From: Streptomyces sp. NBC_01197
GTDB taxonomy: Bacteria > Actinomycetota > Actinomycetes > Streptomycetales > Streptomycetaceae
DNA length: 64,000 nucleotides
Direction of reading: 5' to 3'
NCBI RefSeq assembly: GCF_036010505.1
Contig: NZ_CP108569.1
Span: 186,001 to 250,000 of the forward strand
Below the pieces are notes generated by a model. That model made no database searches and was not told the DNA's origin. It saw only the letters and a list, made by a program, of their open reading frames with translations. Positions 17,413 to 27,297 of the stretch are shown one piece after another. Made by a program: the position numbers and the translations under genes. Each line of letters begins with the position of its first letter. Position 1 is the first letter of the stretch.

Positions 17413-18329
17413 CCCGCCACCTCGATCACGATCTTGCCGCGGGTGTGGCCGCCCTCGACGGCGCGCAGGGCTTCGGCCGCCCGGTCCAGCGGGAAGGTCC
17501 GGGTGACGCAGGCGCTCAGGGCGCCGTCGACGGCGAGGCGCGCCACGGCGTCGAGGACGGCCGTGTTGCGGGCGCGTACGACCGGCGCGCCGCCCAGCTC
17601 CACCACCAGTTCTTTCCCGCCCGCGCTGATGAGCCTCGTCCGGTCCGCGATCAGCGCGGCCACCTCCTCCAGGGCCTCGCCGCCGACAAGGTCGAAGACG
17701 GCGTCGACACCGTCCGGGGCGGCTGCCCGGACCCTGTCCGCCACGCCGGGACCCGAGGGGACGTGCACCGCGCCGAGCGCCTCCACGAACTCCTTCTTCT
17801 CCGCGCTCGCGGTGCCGATGACCCGCACGCCGGCATGACGTGCGATCTGCACGGCGGCCACACCCACGCCGCCGCCGGCGCCGTTGACCAGGAGCGTCGA
17901 CCCGGGCGCCGGGCCGAGCTGCATCACCCCGTCGTACGCGGTGGCCGCCGCGACCGGCAGGGCCGCCGCTTCGGTGAAGGGCAGTGCGTCGGGCTTGTGC
18001 GCCGTGACGGCGACGGGCATCAGCGTGTACTCCGCGTAGCCGCCGGTCACCGGGTTGCCGAAGACGGCCTGCCCCGGCTCGAACCCTCCGGCGCCCGGGC
18101 CTGTGGCCACCACGGTCCCGGCCGCCTCACTGCCGAAGACCTGGGGGAACGCCGGCTCCTCGCTGCCGGGCCTGCGGTATCCCGTACGGAGCTTCCAGTC
18201 CACCGGGTTCACGCCGGCCGCCCGGACGGCGACGAGCAGCTCCCCGGGGCCCGGCACCGGCATTTCCAGCTCGGCCCGAGCCTCCGCTTCGGGGCCGCCG
18301 TTACGGGTGAATACGTACGCCTTGGGCAT
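17409..18329 (-). CDS. NADPH:quinone reductase-like oxidoreductase (zinc-free MDR superfamily)
   Basis: 306-residue medium-chain reductase. The GroES-like N-terminal half contains GELLVAVRAAGVNPVDWKLR, and the Rossmann half the NADP motif LLVNGAGGGVGVAAVQIARH (about residues 146-165). It has no zinc-ligand cysteine cluster, so quinone or enone reduction is more likely than alcohol oxidation. ATG at 18329 is chosen over a GTG at 18341 because GGGAG precedes it at good spacing. First gene of a two-gene unit with the GNAT protein. Confidence 0.87.
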   Translation of the reverse strand: MPKAYVFTRNGGPEAEARAELEMPVPGPGELLVAVRAAGVNPVDWKLRTGYRRPGSEEPAFPQVFGSEAAGTVVATGPGAGGFEPGQAVFGNPVTGGYAEYTLMPVAVTAHKPDALPFTEAAALPVAAATAYDGVMQLGPAPGSTLLVNGAGGGVGVAAVQIARHAGVRVIGTASAEKKEFVEALGAVHVPSGPGVADRVRAAAPDGVDAVFDLVGGEALEEVAALIADRTRLISAGGKELVVELGGAPVVRARNTAVLDAVARLAVDGALSACVTRTFPLDRAAEALRAVEGGHTRGKIVIEVAG

Positions 18330-18530
18330 GAACTCCCTCACTCCGGATCAGGGCACCGGCGCTGCGCACAGCCGGTGGTTCCTCAGCGAAAAGTCCATTC
18401 TGCCTGCACGTATTCCCGGAGCTCCAGCGTCTTCATCCGCCCGCGGGAAGGCCGGGCACGCCTCGCACACACGGATGGGGCCCGCGCGCGGCCGGATCGC
18501 CACGCGCAGACCCCAGGTGCGGTACGAGGG

Positions 18531-19421
18531 CTACTTCTTGAAGCCGTAGTCCATCAGCTTCTTCGCGTCCGCGGTGCGGTTGGCCTCCGAGGAGGACGCG
18601 AGGACGGTGCCGATGACGGTCTTGCTGCCCCGGGTGGCGGCGAAGACCAGGCAGTACTTGGCCTCAGGGCCGGAGCCGGTCTTGACACCGATGGTGCCGG
18701 AGTAACTGCTGAGCAGCTTGTTGGTGTTGGTCCACGACATGTAGCGGTAGCCACCGCTCTTCGTCGTGACCTTCTGCTTGGTCGACTTCGTCTTCACGAC
18801 CGTGCGGAAAGTGGAGTACTTCATCGCGTTGCTGGCGAGCTTCGTCAGGTCACGCGGGGTCGAGTAGTTGGCACCACTCCCTATGCCGTCGAACGAGTCG
18901 AAGTGCGTGTTCTTCAGCCCGAGCGTCTTCGCGGTGGAGTTCATCTTCCCGATGAACGACTTCACGCGCGCCGCCCGGGTGGAGCCGCTGCCGAACCTGT
19001 CGGCCAGCGCGTACGCCGCGTCACAGCCGGACGGGAGCATCAGGCCGTACAGCAGCTGCCGGACCGTGACCTTGTCGCCGACGATCAGCCGGGCCGATGA
19101 CGCGTTCTTGGAGACGATGTAGTCGCTGTACGCCTTCTGGACCGTGACCTTGGAATCCAGGTTGAGGTTCTTCTGTCCGAGCACGACCCGGATCGTCATG
19201 ATCTTGGTGGTGGACCCGGTGGACCGGCGGGTGTCCGCAGCCTTGGTGAAGAGCGTCTTCGCCGTGCTGTTGTTCATCACGAAGCCGCCCTTGGCGACGA
19301 TCGTGGGTGCTTTGGGTGTGGCGGCCTGGGCCGAGGCGCCGAACGCCCCGGCCGTCGACACGGCGCCTGCGGTCACGACGACCACAGACATGCGTCTGAT
19401 GACCTTGATGCCAATGTTCAA
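18531..19421 (-). CDS. K15-type serine DD-transpeptidase/carboxypeptidase (S11 penicillin-binding protein)
   Basis: 296-residue secreted low-molecular-mass PBP acting on peptidoglycan stem peptides. A signal peptide with KVIRR, a hydrophobic core and a site after ASAQA (about residue 33) is followed by the three penicillin-binding motifs: STTK (residues 70-73, nucleophile Ser70), SGC (131-133) and KTG (247-249). The spacing and the unusual SGC in place of SxN match the Streptomyces K15 DD-transpeptidase. TTG start chosen because GGAG lies seven bases upstream and it supplies the positively charged n-region; ATG at 19391 would remove it. Monocistronic by position. Confidence 0.88.
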   Translation of the reverse strand: MNIGIKVIRRMSVVVVTAGAVSTAGAFGASAQAATPKAPTIVAKGGFVMNNSTAKTLFTKAADTRRSTGSTTKIMTIRVVLGQKNLNLDSKVTVQKAYSDYIVSKNASSARLIVGDKVTVRQLLYGLMLPSGCDAAYALADRFGSGSTRAARVKSFIGKMNSTAKTLGLKNTHFDSFDGIGSGANYSTPRDLTKLASNAMKYSTFRTVVKTKSTKQKVTTKSGGYRYMSWTNTNKLLSSYSGTIGVKTGSGPEAKYCLVFAATRGSKTVIGTVLASSSEANRTADAKKLMDYGFKK

Positions 19422-19501
19422 GATGAATACTCCAAATGCTGCTTCAGTGCGGCGTGATGGGAGTGCCGCTCGCACGTGAGACGAATGAGGGGCCCCAAAG
19501 G

Positions 19502-20314
19502 ATGTGGGGGCGCACGAGAAAATTTCCGGGCGCCGCGCTCGCCGCGGTCTGCCATCCTTGCGGCGTGCCCTACGGACCGAGCGCACCCGAACCCATCACA
19601 GCCGACCCGCCCCGCGAGGAGCCCAGGCCGCTCCTCACGCAGTCCTGGCTGGATCTGGCCTTCCTGCACTGGGCGGCCGACCCGGCTGATGTGGCACCTC
19701 TGCTGCCGCCTGGCACATTCCCGGATGTGCTCGACGGGGTGACCTACGTGGGGCTCGTCGCCTTCCGTATGCACCGGATCGGCTGGCTCCGGCTGCCGGG
19801 GCTGCCGTATCTGGGCACCTTTCCCGAGACCAATGTGCGCTTGTACTCGGTGGACGGCCGGGGACGGCGAGGCGTGGTGTTCCGCTCGCTCGACGCCGCA
19901 CGCCTCATTCCGGTGGCCGTCGGGCGAACGGCCTTCCGGCTGCCGTATGTGTGGTCCCGGATGACCGTCGACCGCGACGGGGAGACCCTCACGTACACCA
20001 GTCGCAGGCGCCGGCCCGGCCGGCGCGACGCGCACAGCCGGATCGGGATCCGGGTCGGGGAACGCGTCCGGGAGCCCAGCGAGCTCGAGCACTTCGTCAC
20101 CGCGCGGTGGGGGCTGCACACGAGTCTCCTCGGCCGTCCGCTGTATCTGCCGAACACTCACCCCCGCTGGCCGCTGTACCGGGCGGAGCTGACCGGCTAC
20201 GCCGAGAACCTCGTCGCGGCTGCGGGGCTTCCGGCACCTGCGGCCGAACCCGTCAGCGTGCTCTACTCACCTGGCGTCCAGGTGCGTTTCGGACGCCCCG
20301 AGCGCGCCTGCTGA
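19502..20314 (+). CDS. DUF2071 (YqjF-like) family protein
   Basis: About 270 residues with the DUF2071 pattern: LLTQSWLDLAFLHWAADPAD, LLPPGTFPDVLDGVTYVGLV, LRLPGLPYLGTFPETNVRLY, and a C-terminal LEHFVTARWGLHTS and VSVLYSPGVQVRFG. The biochemical function of this family is not established. The start is uncertain: ATG at 19502 follows a weak AAAGG, and GTG at 19565 is also possible and fits homologue lengths. Divergent from the DD-transpeptidase gene and upstream of the TetR gene on the same strand. Confidence 0.8.
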   Translation: MWGRTRKFPGAALAAVCHPCGVPYGPSAPEPITADPPREEPRPLLTQSWLDLAFLHWAADPADVAPLLPPGTFPDVLDGVTYVGLVAFRMHRIGWLRLPGLPYLGTFPETNVRLYSVDGRGRRGVVFRSLDAARLIPVAVGRTAFRLPYVWSRMTVDRDGETLTYTSRRRRPGRRDAHSRIGIRVGERVREPSELEHFVTARWGLHTSLLGRPLYLPNTHPRWPLYRAELTGYAENLVAAAGLPAPAAEPVSVLYSPGVQVRFGRPERAC

Positions 20315-20379
20315 AGCGCCCGGCGCACCCGCCCGCAGACCCCGAAATATCAATGGCATATGCACTGACCTGGTCGTTC

Positions 20380-20394
20380 GCCATTAATAATGGC
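20380..20394. promoter_or_regulatory. Palindrome GCCATTAATAATGGC before the TetR gene
   Basis: Perfect 6-bp arms GCCATT/AATGGC around AAT, 10 bases before the ATG at 20405. A related half-site AATGGC occurs at 20353. This AT-rich palindrome in GC-rich DNA is a likely operator for the adjacent TetR protein. It overlaps an earlier in-frame ATG at 20390, arguing against that start. Confidence 0.55.
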
Positions 20395-20403
20395 CAGCAT
20401 TAA

Positions 20404-21840
<1,437 letters not shown>

Positions 21841-21876
21841 CCCGATGACGGTCTGATCCGATGACGGCGTGAGCCC

Positions 21877-21918
21877 CTGCCCCGCCGGCGGAGACCCTGA
21901 CGGCCGCCCGCGGGGCAG
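21877..21918. terminator. Possible hairpin after the dehydrogenase gene
   Basis: Arms CTGCCCCGC (21877-21885) and GCGGGGCAG (21910-21918) pair perfectly, with a 24-base loop that contains further GC complementarity. Located 37 bases after the stop codon. Confidence 0.4.
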
Positions 21919-22120
21919 CTCAGGGCGCGGCACCTGCGGCGCCCCGCGCGGAAGGCATGTTCCACTCCGCCGGGCGCCTGTACAAACCGCGGGCCGGTTG
22001 CCGATAGATCACGTCAACTCCTGACCGTGTTCTGATCGTTCACGATTCACAATCGGCGAATTCTGGCCGTTCCTCCTCGCACGTATCGGCCAGGGACCGG
22101 CCCGGGTCCAAGATGTACCC

Positions 22121-24163
22121 GTGGTGGGAAACCTTCCCGTCGTCGCGACCAGTTTCGTCGGCAGGGCCGGCGAACTGCGGGGTGCGGCACGGGCACTGGA
22201 GAAGCACCGGCTGGTCACGCTCACCGGCGGCGGCGGTGTCGGCAAGAGCCGGCTGGCACTCCGTGCTGCCGAACGGGCCGGCGGGCGGTACGCCGACGGG
22301 GTGTGGTGGGCCGACCTGTCGCACCTCTACGACGACCGGCTGCTGATCGGCACGGTCTCCGACGCCGTCGGCCTGCTCGACCACGATCTGGCCCGCCCGG
22401 TCGAAGCGCTCTGCGAACGGCTGGCCGACCGCAACCTGCTGCTGGTCCTCGACTGCTGCGAGCGGGTCCTGGCCGGGTGCAGCCGTCTCGTCAGCGCACT
22501 GCTGGAGACCGCACCGGGACTGGCCGTACTCGCCACCAGCCGGGAGCCGCTCGGCATTCCCAACGAGTACGTGCTGGACGTGCCGCCGCTCGCCGCCGGT
22601 GGGGAAGGCGAGGAAGCCATGCGGCTCTTCCGCGACCGCGCCGCCACGGCCGCGCCCCACCTGTCCCTCGACTCACCCGAGAGCGCGGCGGCCGCCGCAG
22701 CCATCTGCCGGCGGCTGGAGGGTATCCCCCTCGCCGTCGAGCTGGCCTGCGCCCGGCTCACGGAGAACAGCATCGAGGGGATCGCCGAACGGCTCACCTC
22801 CCGGCTCGACTTCCTCAGCGACAACGACGGCCGCGTATGGCCCCAGCGGCACTGGGCGCTGCGTACCGCCATCGGCTGGAGCCATGAGCTGTGCGCCCCG
22901 GCCGAACGGCTGCTTTGGGCACGGCTGTCCGTGTTTCCCGCAACCGTCGACGAGACCGACGTACAGGCCGTCTGCTCGGGCGGGCCACTCACCGCCGCGG
23001 ACATTCCCGCGGTGCTGGAGCGGCTTGTCGCCCAGTCCGTGCTGCAGCGGGACGGCACGCGGTACCGGATGCTCGACACACTGCGCGAGTACGGCGCGAT
23101 GTGGCTCGGGGAGCTGGGCGAGCAGCGGACGCTGGCCCGCAGGCACGCCGTGCACTTCGCCGGTCTGGCGCGCCGGGCCCACAACGGATGGCTCGGCCCG
23201 CGGCAGGTCGACTGGTACCGCAGGATCGCCGACGCCGACGCGGATCTCTGTGCCGCCCTCGACCACCTCATCGCCGAGGACCCGGAGCAGGCCGTGGAGA
23301 TGGCGGGGTGCACCGGACTCTTCTGGAGCTGCTGCGGTCATCTGCAGCGGGCCCGCGACTTTCTGGAACGGGCCCTCGGCCTGGAGACCGGCGGGGGCAC
23401 CGACCGCACCCGCGCCCTGTGGGCCCTCGGGATCACGCTCACGCTGCAGGGCGACCACGAGAGCGCCCGCGGGCTCGGCGAGCGGTGCAGCGTCTCCGCC
23501 TGGCACGACCGCGACCCGGAGTCGATGCTCTCCGCGGCCCACGCCGTCAGCTTCAACTACCTGATGATGGGCCGCCCGCAGACCGCACACGATGTCAGCG
23601 ACCACGCGCTGCGCAGTCTCCCGGGCGACCCGCTGGACGCGCCGTCGCAGATGCGGTGCCGGGTGATAAGAGTCTTCGCGCTCTCCGCCCTGGGCCGCCT
23701 GGACGAGGCGTACGAGGACGCCACGGATCTGCAGCAGCTCAGCCTGCGCTACGGCGAGTACTGGGCGCGTGCCTACGCCGACCATCAACTCGCCCTGATA
23801 CACCTGCTCCAGGGGAGACCACAGGAGGCGGAGAGCCACGCGCGCTCGATGCTGTCGGGCAAGCACCAGCTCCAGGACAGCCTCGGCATCGCCCTCGGGC
23901 TCGACCTGCTCGCCGGGGCGATCGCCGCGCGGGGCGACGGTGTGGAGGCCGCGCGCACTTCGGGTACGGGGCATGTCTACTGGCTCATGATCGGCCACCC
24001 GCGCCGCGGCACCCCGGAGCTGGGGGTGATCCGCGAGGTCTGGGAGCGCCAGGCCCGCGAGGCGGCCGGGGCCCCCGCCTATGAGCGGGCCTACCGCCGC
24101 AGTCTGACGGGGGACGCCGAGACCGGCCTGGTCCGCGCGCTCCAGGGGGATCTGCCCGGGTGA
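22121..24163 (+). CDS. NB-ARC/AAA-type ATPase with TPR-like repeats, regulator-like, no HTH
   Basis: 680 residues. The N-terminal nucleotide-binding part contains FVGRAGELRGAARAL, Walker A GGGGVGKS (residues 36-43) and Walker B NLLLVLDCCE. This is followed by the ATSREPLGIPNEYVLDVPPL and GIPLAVELACARL segments typical of the LuxR/AfsR-associated ATPases. From about residue 370 the rest is helical tetratricopeptide-like. Regulators of this group usually end in a LuxR helix-turn-helix; here the protein ends at LVRALQGDLPG without one, and only 74 bases separate it from the next gene. GTG start. It may act through partner proteins, or be a truncated regulator. Confidence 0.82.
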   Translation: MVGNLPVVATSFVGRAGELRGAARALEKHRLVTLTGGGGVGKSRLALRAAERAGGRYADGVWWADLSHLYDDRLLIGTVSDAVGLLDHDLARPVEALCERLADRNLLLVLDCCERVLAGCSRLVSALLETAPGLAVLATSREPLGIPNEYVLDVPPLAAGGEGEEAMRLFRDRAATAAPHLSLDSPESAAAAAAICRRLEGIPLAVELACARLTENSIEGIAERLTSRLDFLSDNDGRVWPQRHWALRTAIGWSHELCAPAERLLWARLSVFPATVDETDVQAVCSGGPLTAADIPAVLERLVAQSVLQRDGTRYRMLDTLREYGAMWLGELGEQRTLARRHAVHFAGLARRAHNGWLGPRQVDWYRRIADADADLCAALDHLIAEDPEQAVEMAGCTGLFWSCCGHLQRARDFLERALGLETGGGTDRTRALWALGITLTLQGDHESARGLGERCSVSAWHDRDPESMLSAAHAVSFNYLMMGRPQTAHDVSDHALRSLPGDPLDAPSQMRCRVIRVFALSALGRLDEAYEDATDLQQLSLRYGEYWARAYADHQLALIHLLQGRPQEAESHARSMLSGKHQLQDSLGIALGLDLLAGAIAARGDGVEAARTSGTGHVYWLMIGHPRRGTPELGVIREVWERQAREAAGAPAYERAYRRSLTGDAETGLVRALQGDLPG

Positions 24164-24167
24164 CCCG

Positions 24168-24233
24168 CCCGGGGCGGCCGGTTCCCGTCCGGCCGCCCCG
24201 GGGCCGTGCCCCTGCCCGGTTGCGCCCGGGCAG
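24168..24233. terminator. Double hairpin, bidirectional terminator
   Basis: First hairpin: perfect 14-bp arms 24168-24181 and 24189-24202 with a 7-base loop. Second: 8-bp arms CTGCCCGG (24212-24219) and CCGGGCAG (24226-24233). They fill the gap between the convergent regulator and phospholipase genes. Confidence 0.75.
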
Positions 24234-24237
24234 CCCG

Positions 24238-26367
24238 TCAGGCGCGGTGCGGGCCCGGGTCGCTGGTGCTCGGGCGGCCGTTCTCCAGATGGCCGGACCA
24301 GCGGCGGCGGAATCCGCTGTCGCCGTGTCCCGCATCGGTGACCGAGATGTCGTACCAGCCGGAGTGCTCACGGACCGGCAGGGTGACCTCGGTTGAGGCA
24401 CCAGCGCGCAGTTGGTGCGAGGTGCCGTTGTCGCTGCCGTAGGCATCGGCCACCCGGACCGTACGCGTGGTGCGACCGTGGTTGGAGACCTTGACCCGCA
24501 CGCGCTCGCCGCCCTGGTGGGCGAATGCGGCACGCAGCGCGTCGTCCGAGGAGCCCGCGAACTCGCAGAGCGTGCCGTTGGGGCCGTAGGCGGAGAGCTG
24601 GTACGCCCCGTCGGTGGCGGCCGTCCGCCAGTAGTCGCTCAGGGTGTCGCGGGCGGAGACGGTGTAGCGGCGCGGAGCTGCCTCGGGCTGCTTGCGGTCG
24701 TACACGTAGAACGCGGCGCCGGCCCGACCGCGGTTGGCGAACTCCAGCTGGAACCGCCCCTGGTGGGCCTCGCCCTCGTTGACCTGGACGTCGTACGGCA
24801 GCGCGCGGGCGCGGCGGACGCCGGGTTCCTGCGCGGGCATCTGCTGGTCCAGCGGCACCTGGTACGGCTTGCCCGACGAGACGATCGGAGCGGGGACCTG
24901 GAGCGAGACGGGCGCGGGGTCGGCGCCGGAGAAGTCGAGCGCCGATGTGAGGTCGCCGCAGACGGAGCGGCGCCAGGCGCTGATGTTCGGCTCGTGGATG
25001 CCGAACCTGGCCTCCAGGAACCGCAGCACCGATGTGTGGTCGAAGGTCTCCGAACACACCCAGCCGCCGCGCGACCAGGGCGAGATGACCAGCATCGGCA
25101 CCCTCGGGCCCAGGCCGATCGGCTGGCGCCCTCCGGGGTCGGCGCCGGGCACGAGCGGGCTCATCTCCCCCGGGTACTTGCCGAGGTCGAGGATCTCGTC
25201 GCCGAGGCTGCGGACCAGGTCGCGGGAGACCATGCCCTGGGCGCCGGGGGCGCTGCCGACCGGCGGCATGGGCGGCACCACGTGGTCGAAGAGGCCGTCG
25301 TTCTCGTCGTAGTTGACGATGAAGACCGTACGGCCCCACACCTCGGGGTTGGAAGTGAGCGCTTCGAGGACGAGGTTGATGTATGTGGCGCCGTCGGTCG
25401 GTGAAGCGGACGGGTGCTCGGAGTACTTGTAGGGCGGGACGATCCAGGACACCTGGGGCAGGGTGCCGTGCTCCACGTCGTCGCGCAGCTCCTTGAGCGT
25501 GTGGTCCGAGGCCCCCTTCTCCACCAGCGGTCCGGTGGCGCCCTCCGCCACCTGGTACTGCTCGAAGAACATCAGTGAGTTGTCGGTGTAGTTGTCCGTG
25601 GGGCTGCCCGGCTCGCCGGTGCCGCCCTGGTACAGCTTCCAGCTGACCTTCGCGGCCTCCAGCCGTTCCGGGTACGTCGTCCAGGTGTAGCCGTTGGTGT
25701 TGTTGCGCTCGCCGAGTCCGGGGCCGTTGGGGCGGCGCCCGTACACATTGCGCGGGTCGCAGGTGCCGCTCCACAGGTAGATGCGGTTCGGCGCGGTGTC
25801 GGCGTGCACCGAACAGAAGTAGGAGTCGCAGATGGTGAACGCCTCGGCCAGGGCGTAGTGGTAGAGCAGATCCTGCCGCTTGAGGTGGCCCATGGTGAGG
25901 GCGTCCTGCTTCTGGTTCACCCACTGGTCGTGGCGGCCCTCGTTCCAGGCGAGGTGTCCGCTGCTCCAGCCGTGGTCGGTGCCCGCCTGGTACTCGGTGG
26001 TGCTCTTGGGGTCGATGTACCAGGGCAGTACCTCGGTCGCGGTGTCCGGCAGCCCGCGCGCATGGTAGCGCGCGGTGTGGGTGCCCGCGGCAGGCTGGTT
26101 CCAGACGGGTCTGCCGTTGGGCAGCAGGGCGGGGCGCGGATCGCCGAAACCGCGTACACCGCGGAGGCCGCCGAAGTAGTGGTCGAACGAACGGTTCTCC
26201 TGCATAAGGATCACCACGTGGTCGACGTCCTTGATCGACCGGGTGCGGGAAAGGGCGGGCATGGCCATTGCCTTGCCTATCGCCCCCGGGAAGACCGAGA
26301 GCGCGGCGGCCGATGCGGCGGTCGCGCCGCCTGCCTGGAGGAAACGCCGACGATCAAACGTGGCCAT
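24238..26367 (-). CDS. Tat-exported phosphocholine-specific phospholipase C
   Basis: 709-residue secreted phosphoesterase of the non-haemolytic PLC type. The N-terminus DRRRFLQAGGATAASAAA is a twin-arginine signal. The catalytic domain opens with HVVILMQENRSFDHYFGGL, the family signature, and contains FIVNYDENDGLFDHVVPP and MLVISPWSRGGWV. Two small C-terminal beta domains of the PLC type (from YDVQVNEGEAHQGRF onward) complete the family's usual length. It hydrolyses phosphatidylcholine or sphingomyelin outside the cell. ATG at 26367 chosen as the twin-arginine motif follows immediately; GAAGG lies upstream. Likely a phosphate- or lipid-scavenging enzyme; no transport genes adjoin it. Confidence 0.92.
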   Translation of the reverse strand: MATFDRRRFLQAGGATAASAAALSVFPGAIGKAMAMPALSRTRSIKDVDHVVILMQENRSFDHYFGGLRGVRGFGDPRPALLPNGRPVWNQPAAGTHTARYHARGLPDTATEVLPWYIDPKSTTEYQAGTDHGWSSGHLAWNEGRHDQWVNQKQDALTMGHLKRQDLLYHYALAEAFTICDSYFCSVHADTAPNRIYLWSGTCDPRNVYGRRPNGPGLGERNNTNGYTWTTYPERLEAAKVSWKLYQGGTGEPGSPTDNYTDNSLMFFEQYQVAEGATGPLVEKGASDHTLKELRDDVEHGTLPQVSWIVPPYKYSEHPSASPTDGATYINLVLEALTSNPEVWGRTVFIVNYDENDGLFDHVVPPMPPVGSAPGAQGMVSRDLVRSLGDEILDLGKYPGEMSPLVPGADPGGRQPIGLGPRVPMLVISPWSRGGWVCSETFDHTSVLRFLEARFGIHEPNISAWRRSVCGDLTSALDFSGADPAPVSLQVPAPIVSSGKPYQVPLDQQMPAQEPGVRRARALPYDVQVNEGEAHQGRFQLEFANRGRAGAAFYVYDRKQPEAAPRRYTVSARDTLSDYWRTAATDGAYQLSAYGPNGTLCEFAGSSDDALRAAFAHQGGERVRVKVSNHGRTTRTVRVADAYGSDNGTSHQLRAGASTEVTLPVREHSGWYDISVTDAGHGDSGFRRRWSGHLENGRPSTSDPGPHRA

Positions 26368-26811
26368 GTGGCTGCAACCTTCTGTTGGCAACAAGGGACT
26401 TTCGAACACGTCCGATCATTCAGGACCGTATCCGCCGCTGGGTAGCCCTCTGGAGGCCACCGGGTGATCGAGCGGCCAACTCTGCGTTCGCCGAGGCCCG
26501 GGCGGGCAGGCCGCTGTGCTGCGGGAATGTCGCCGGGACGTGAGGAATCAGGCATCGCGGCTCTCGCGGGACGCCGCTGCGAAATCCGTCGCCGACGGGG
26601 CGGCCGGCCCACATTGCGTGCGGTTCATCGTGAAGTACCGCGTAGAAAAGGCTGATTCCGCCGGGCTTACTGGATATCGGAGGGTGCGCGGTGAGACGCC
26701 CGGTCCGCACCATCGGTTTTTGCCCAAGCTGTGTCCGAAACTATTCGTTCACCCTGCTGAGCGTCTCGGAGATCTCGACAACGGCACATCCACGCCCATA
26801 GCGTCTCGCCC
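26368..26811. other. Intergenic region, 444 bases, no gene seen
   Basis: Divergent spacer between the phospholipase and the Rieske-like small ORF. It is less GC-rich than its neighbours and lacks a convincing reading frame. A single GTTCACC heptamer at 26748-26754 resembles one unit of a PHO box, but no direct repeat accompanies it. Promoters for both genes presumably lie here. Confidence 0.5.
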
Positions 26812-27138
26812 ATGACAACCCCCCCGGAAGACCGGAGGTTCCGGCGTGAGATGGCCGTGGCCCACAGGTCTGGATGGCATCTCATCGACTTGCTCAGCGC
26901 ACTGCCCGAGCCAGGCGATTCACTGATGGTGACTATCCTGGGCGAGCCCGTCGTCGTCTGCCGCAATGCCGCCGACGGAGAGCTGGAGGCATTCCGGTGC
27001 CTGCGACGACCACGTGGCGCGCCGCAGCCCGTCCGGTGCGTCATACGATACGGAATGATCTTCGTGAATCTCCAGCAGAACGATCACGAAGACATATCGG
27101 CCGAGACCCTTCGAACGGCTACTCCCCAGAGCGCCTGA
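26812..27138 (+). CDS. Degenerate Rieske-like small protein (possible dioxygenase remnant)
   Basis: 108 residues resembling the start of a Rieske [2Fe-2S] domain of ring-hydroxylating oxygenases: a WHLIDLLSALPEPGDSLMV start, ILGEPVVVCRNAADGELEAF, then RRPRGAP where family members have CRHRGA, and YGMIFVNLQQND. The first Cys-x-His pair is disrupted (CLRRPRGA) and the second Cys-x-x-His segment is absent, so it should not bind the cluster. No clear ribosome site. The ORF is intact and ends before a strong terminator, so it may still be expressed. It could be a decayed fragment or a repurposed fold. The family call is by eye. Confidence 0.5.
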   Translation: MTTPPEDRRFRREMAVAHRSGWHLIDLLSALPEPGDSLMVTILGEPVVVCRNAADGELEAFRCLRRPRGAPQPVRCVIRYGMIFVNLQQNDHEDISAETLRTATPQSA

Positions 27139-27182
27139 GGCGATTCCCCGTCACAGCAGATCGCCCGGGTGCTCTCCCCGGA

Positions 27183-27221
27183 CAGCGGCGCCACCGTGAC
27201 CTGAACACGGTGGCGCCGCTG
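27183..27221. terminator. Strong bidirectional hairpin terminator
   Basis: Perfect 16-bp arms CAGCGGCGCCACCGTG (27183-27198) and CACGGTGGCGCCGCTG (27206-27221) with a 7-base loop, followed by GCGGTTTT on the plus strand side. It lies between the convergent Rieske-like ORF and SDR-like gene. Confidence 0.8.
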
Positions 27222-27297
27222 CGGTTTTCCGGCTCACCGGCAGAGCGCCGGGCCGGAACGCCGGTGCCGTTCCCAGAGGCACCGGCTGGCCAGAAAG

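Noticed and set aside
26748..26754. GTTCACC heptamer as a PHO box for the phospholipase gene
   Set aside because: Only one unit, no 11-bp direct repeat, and about 380 bases from the phospholipase start.
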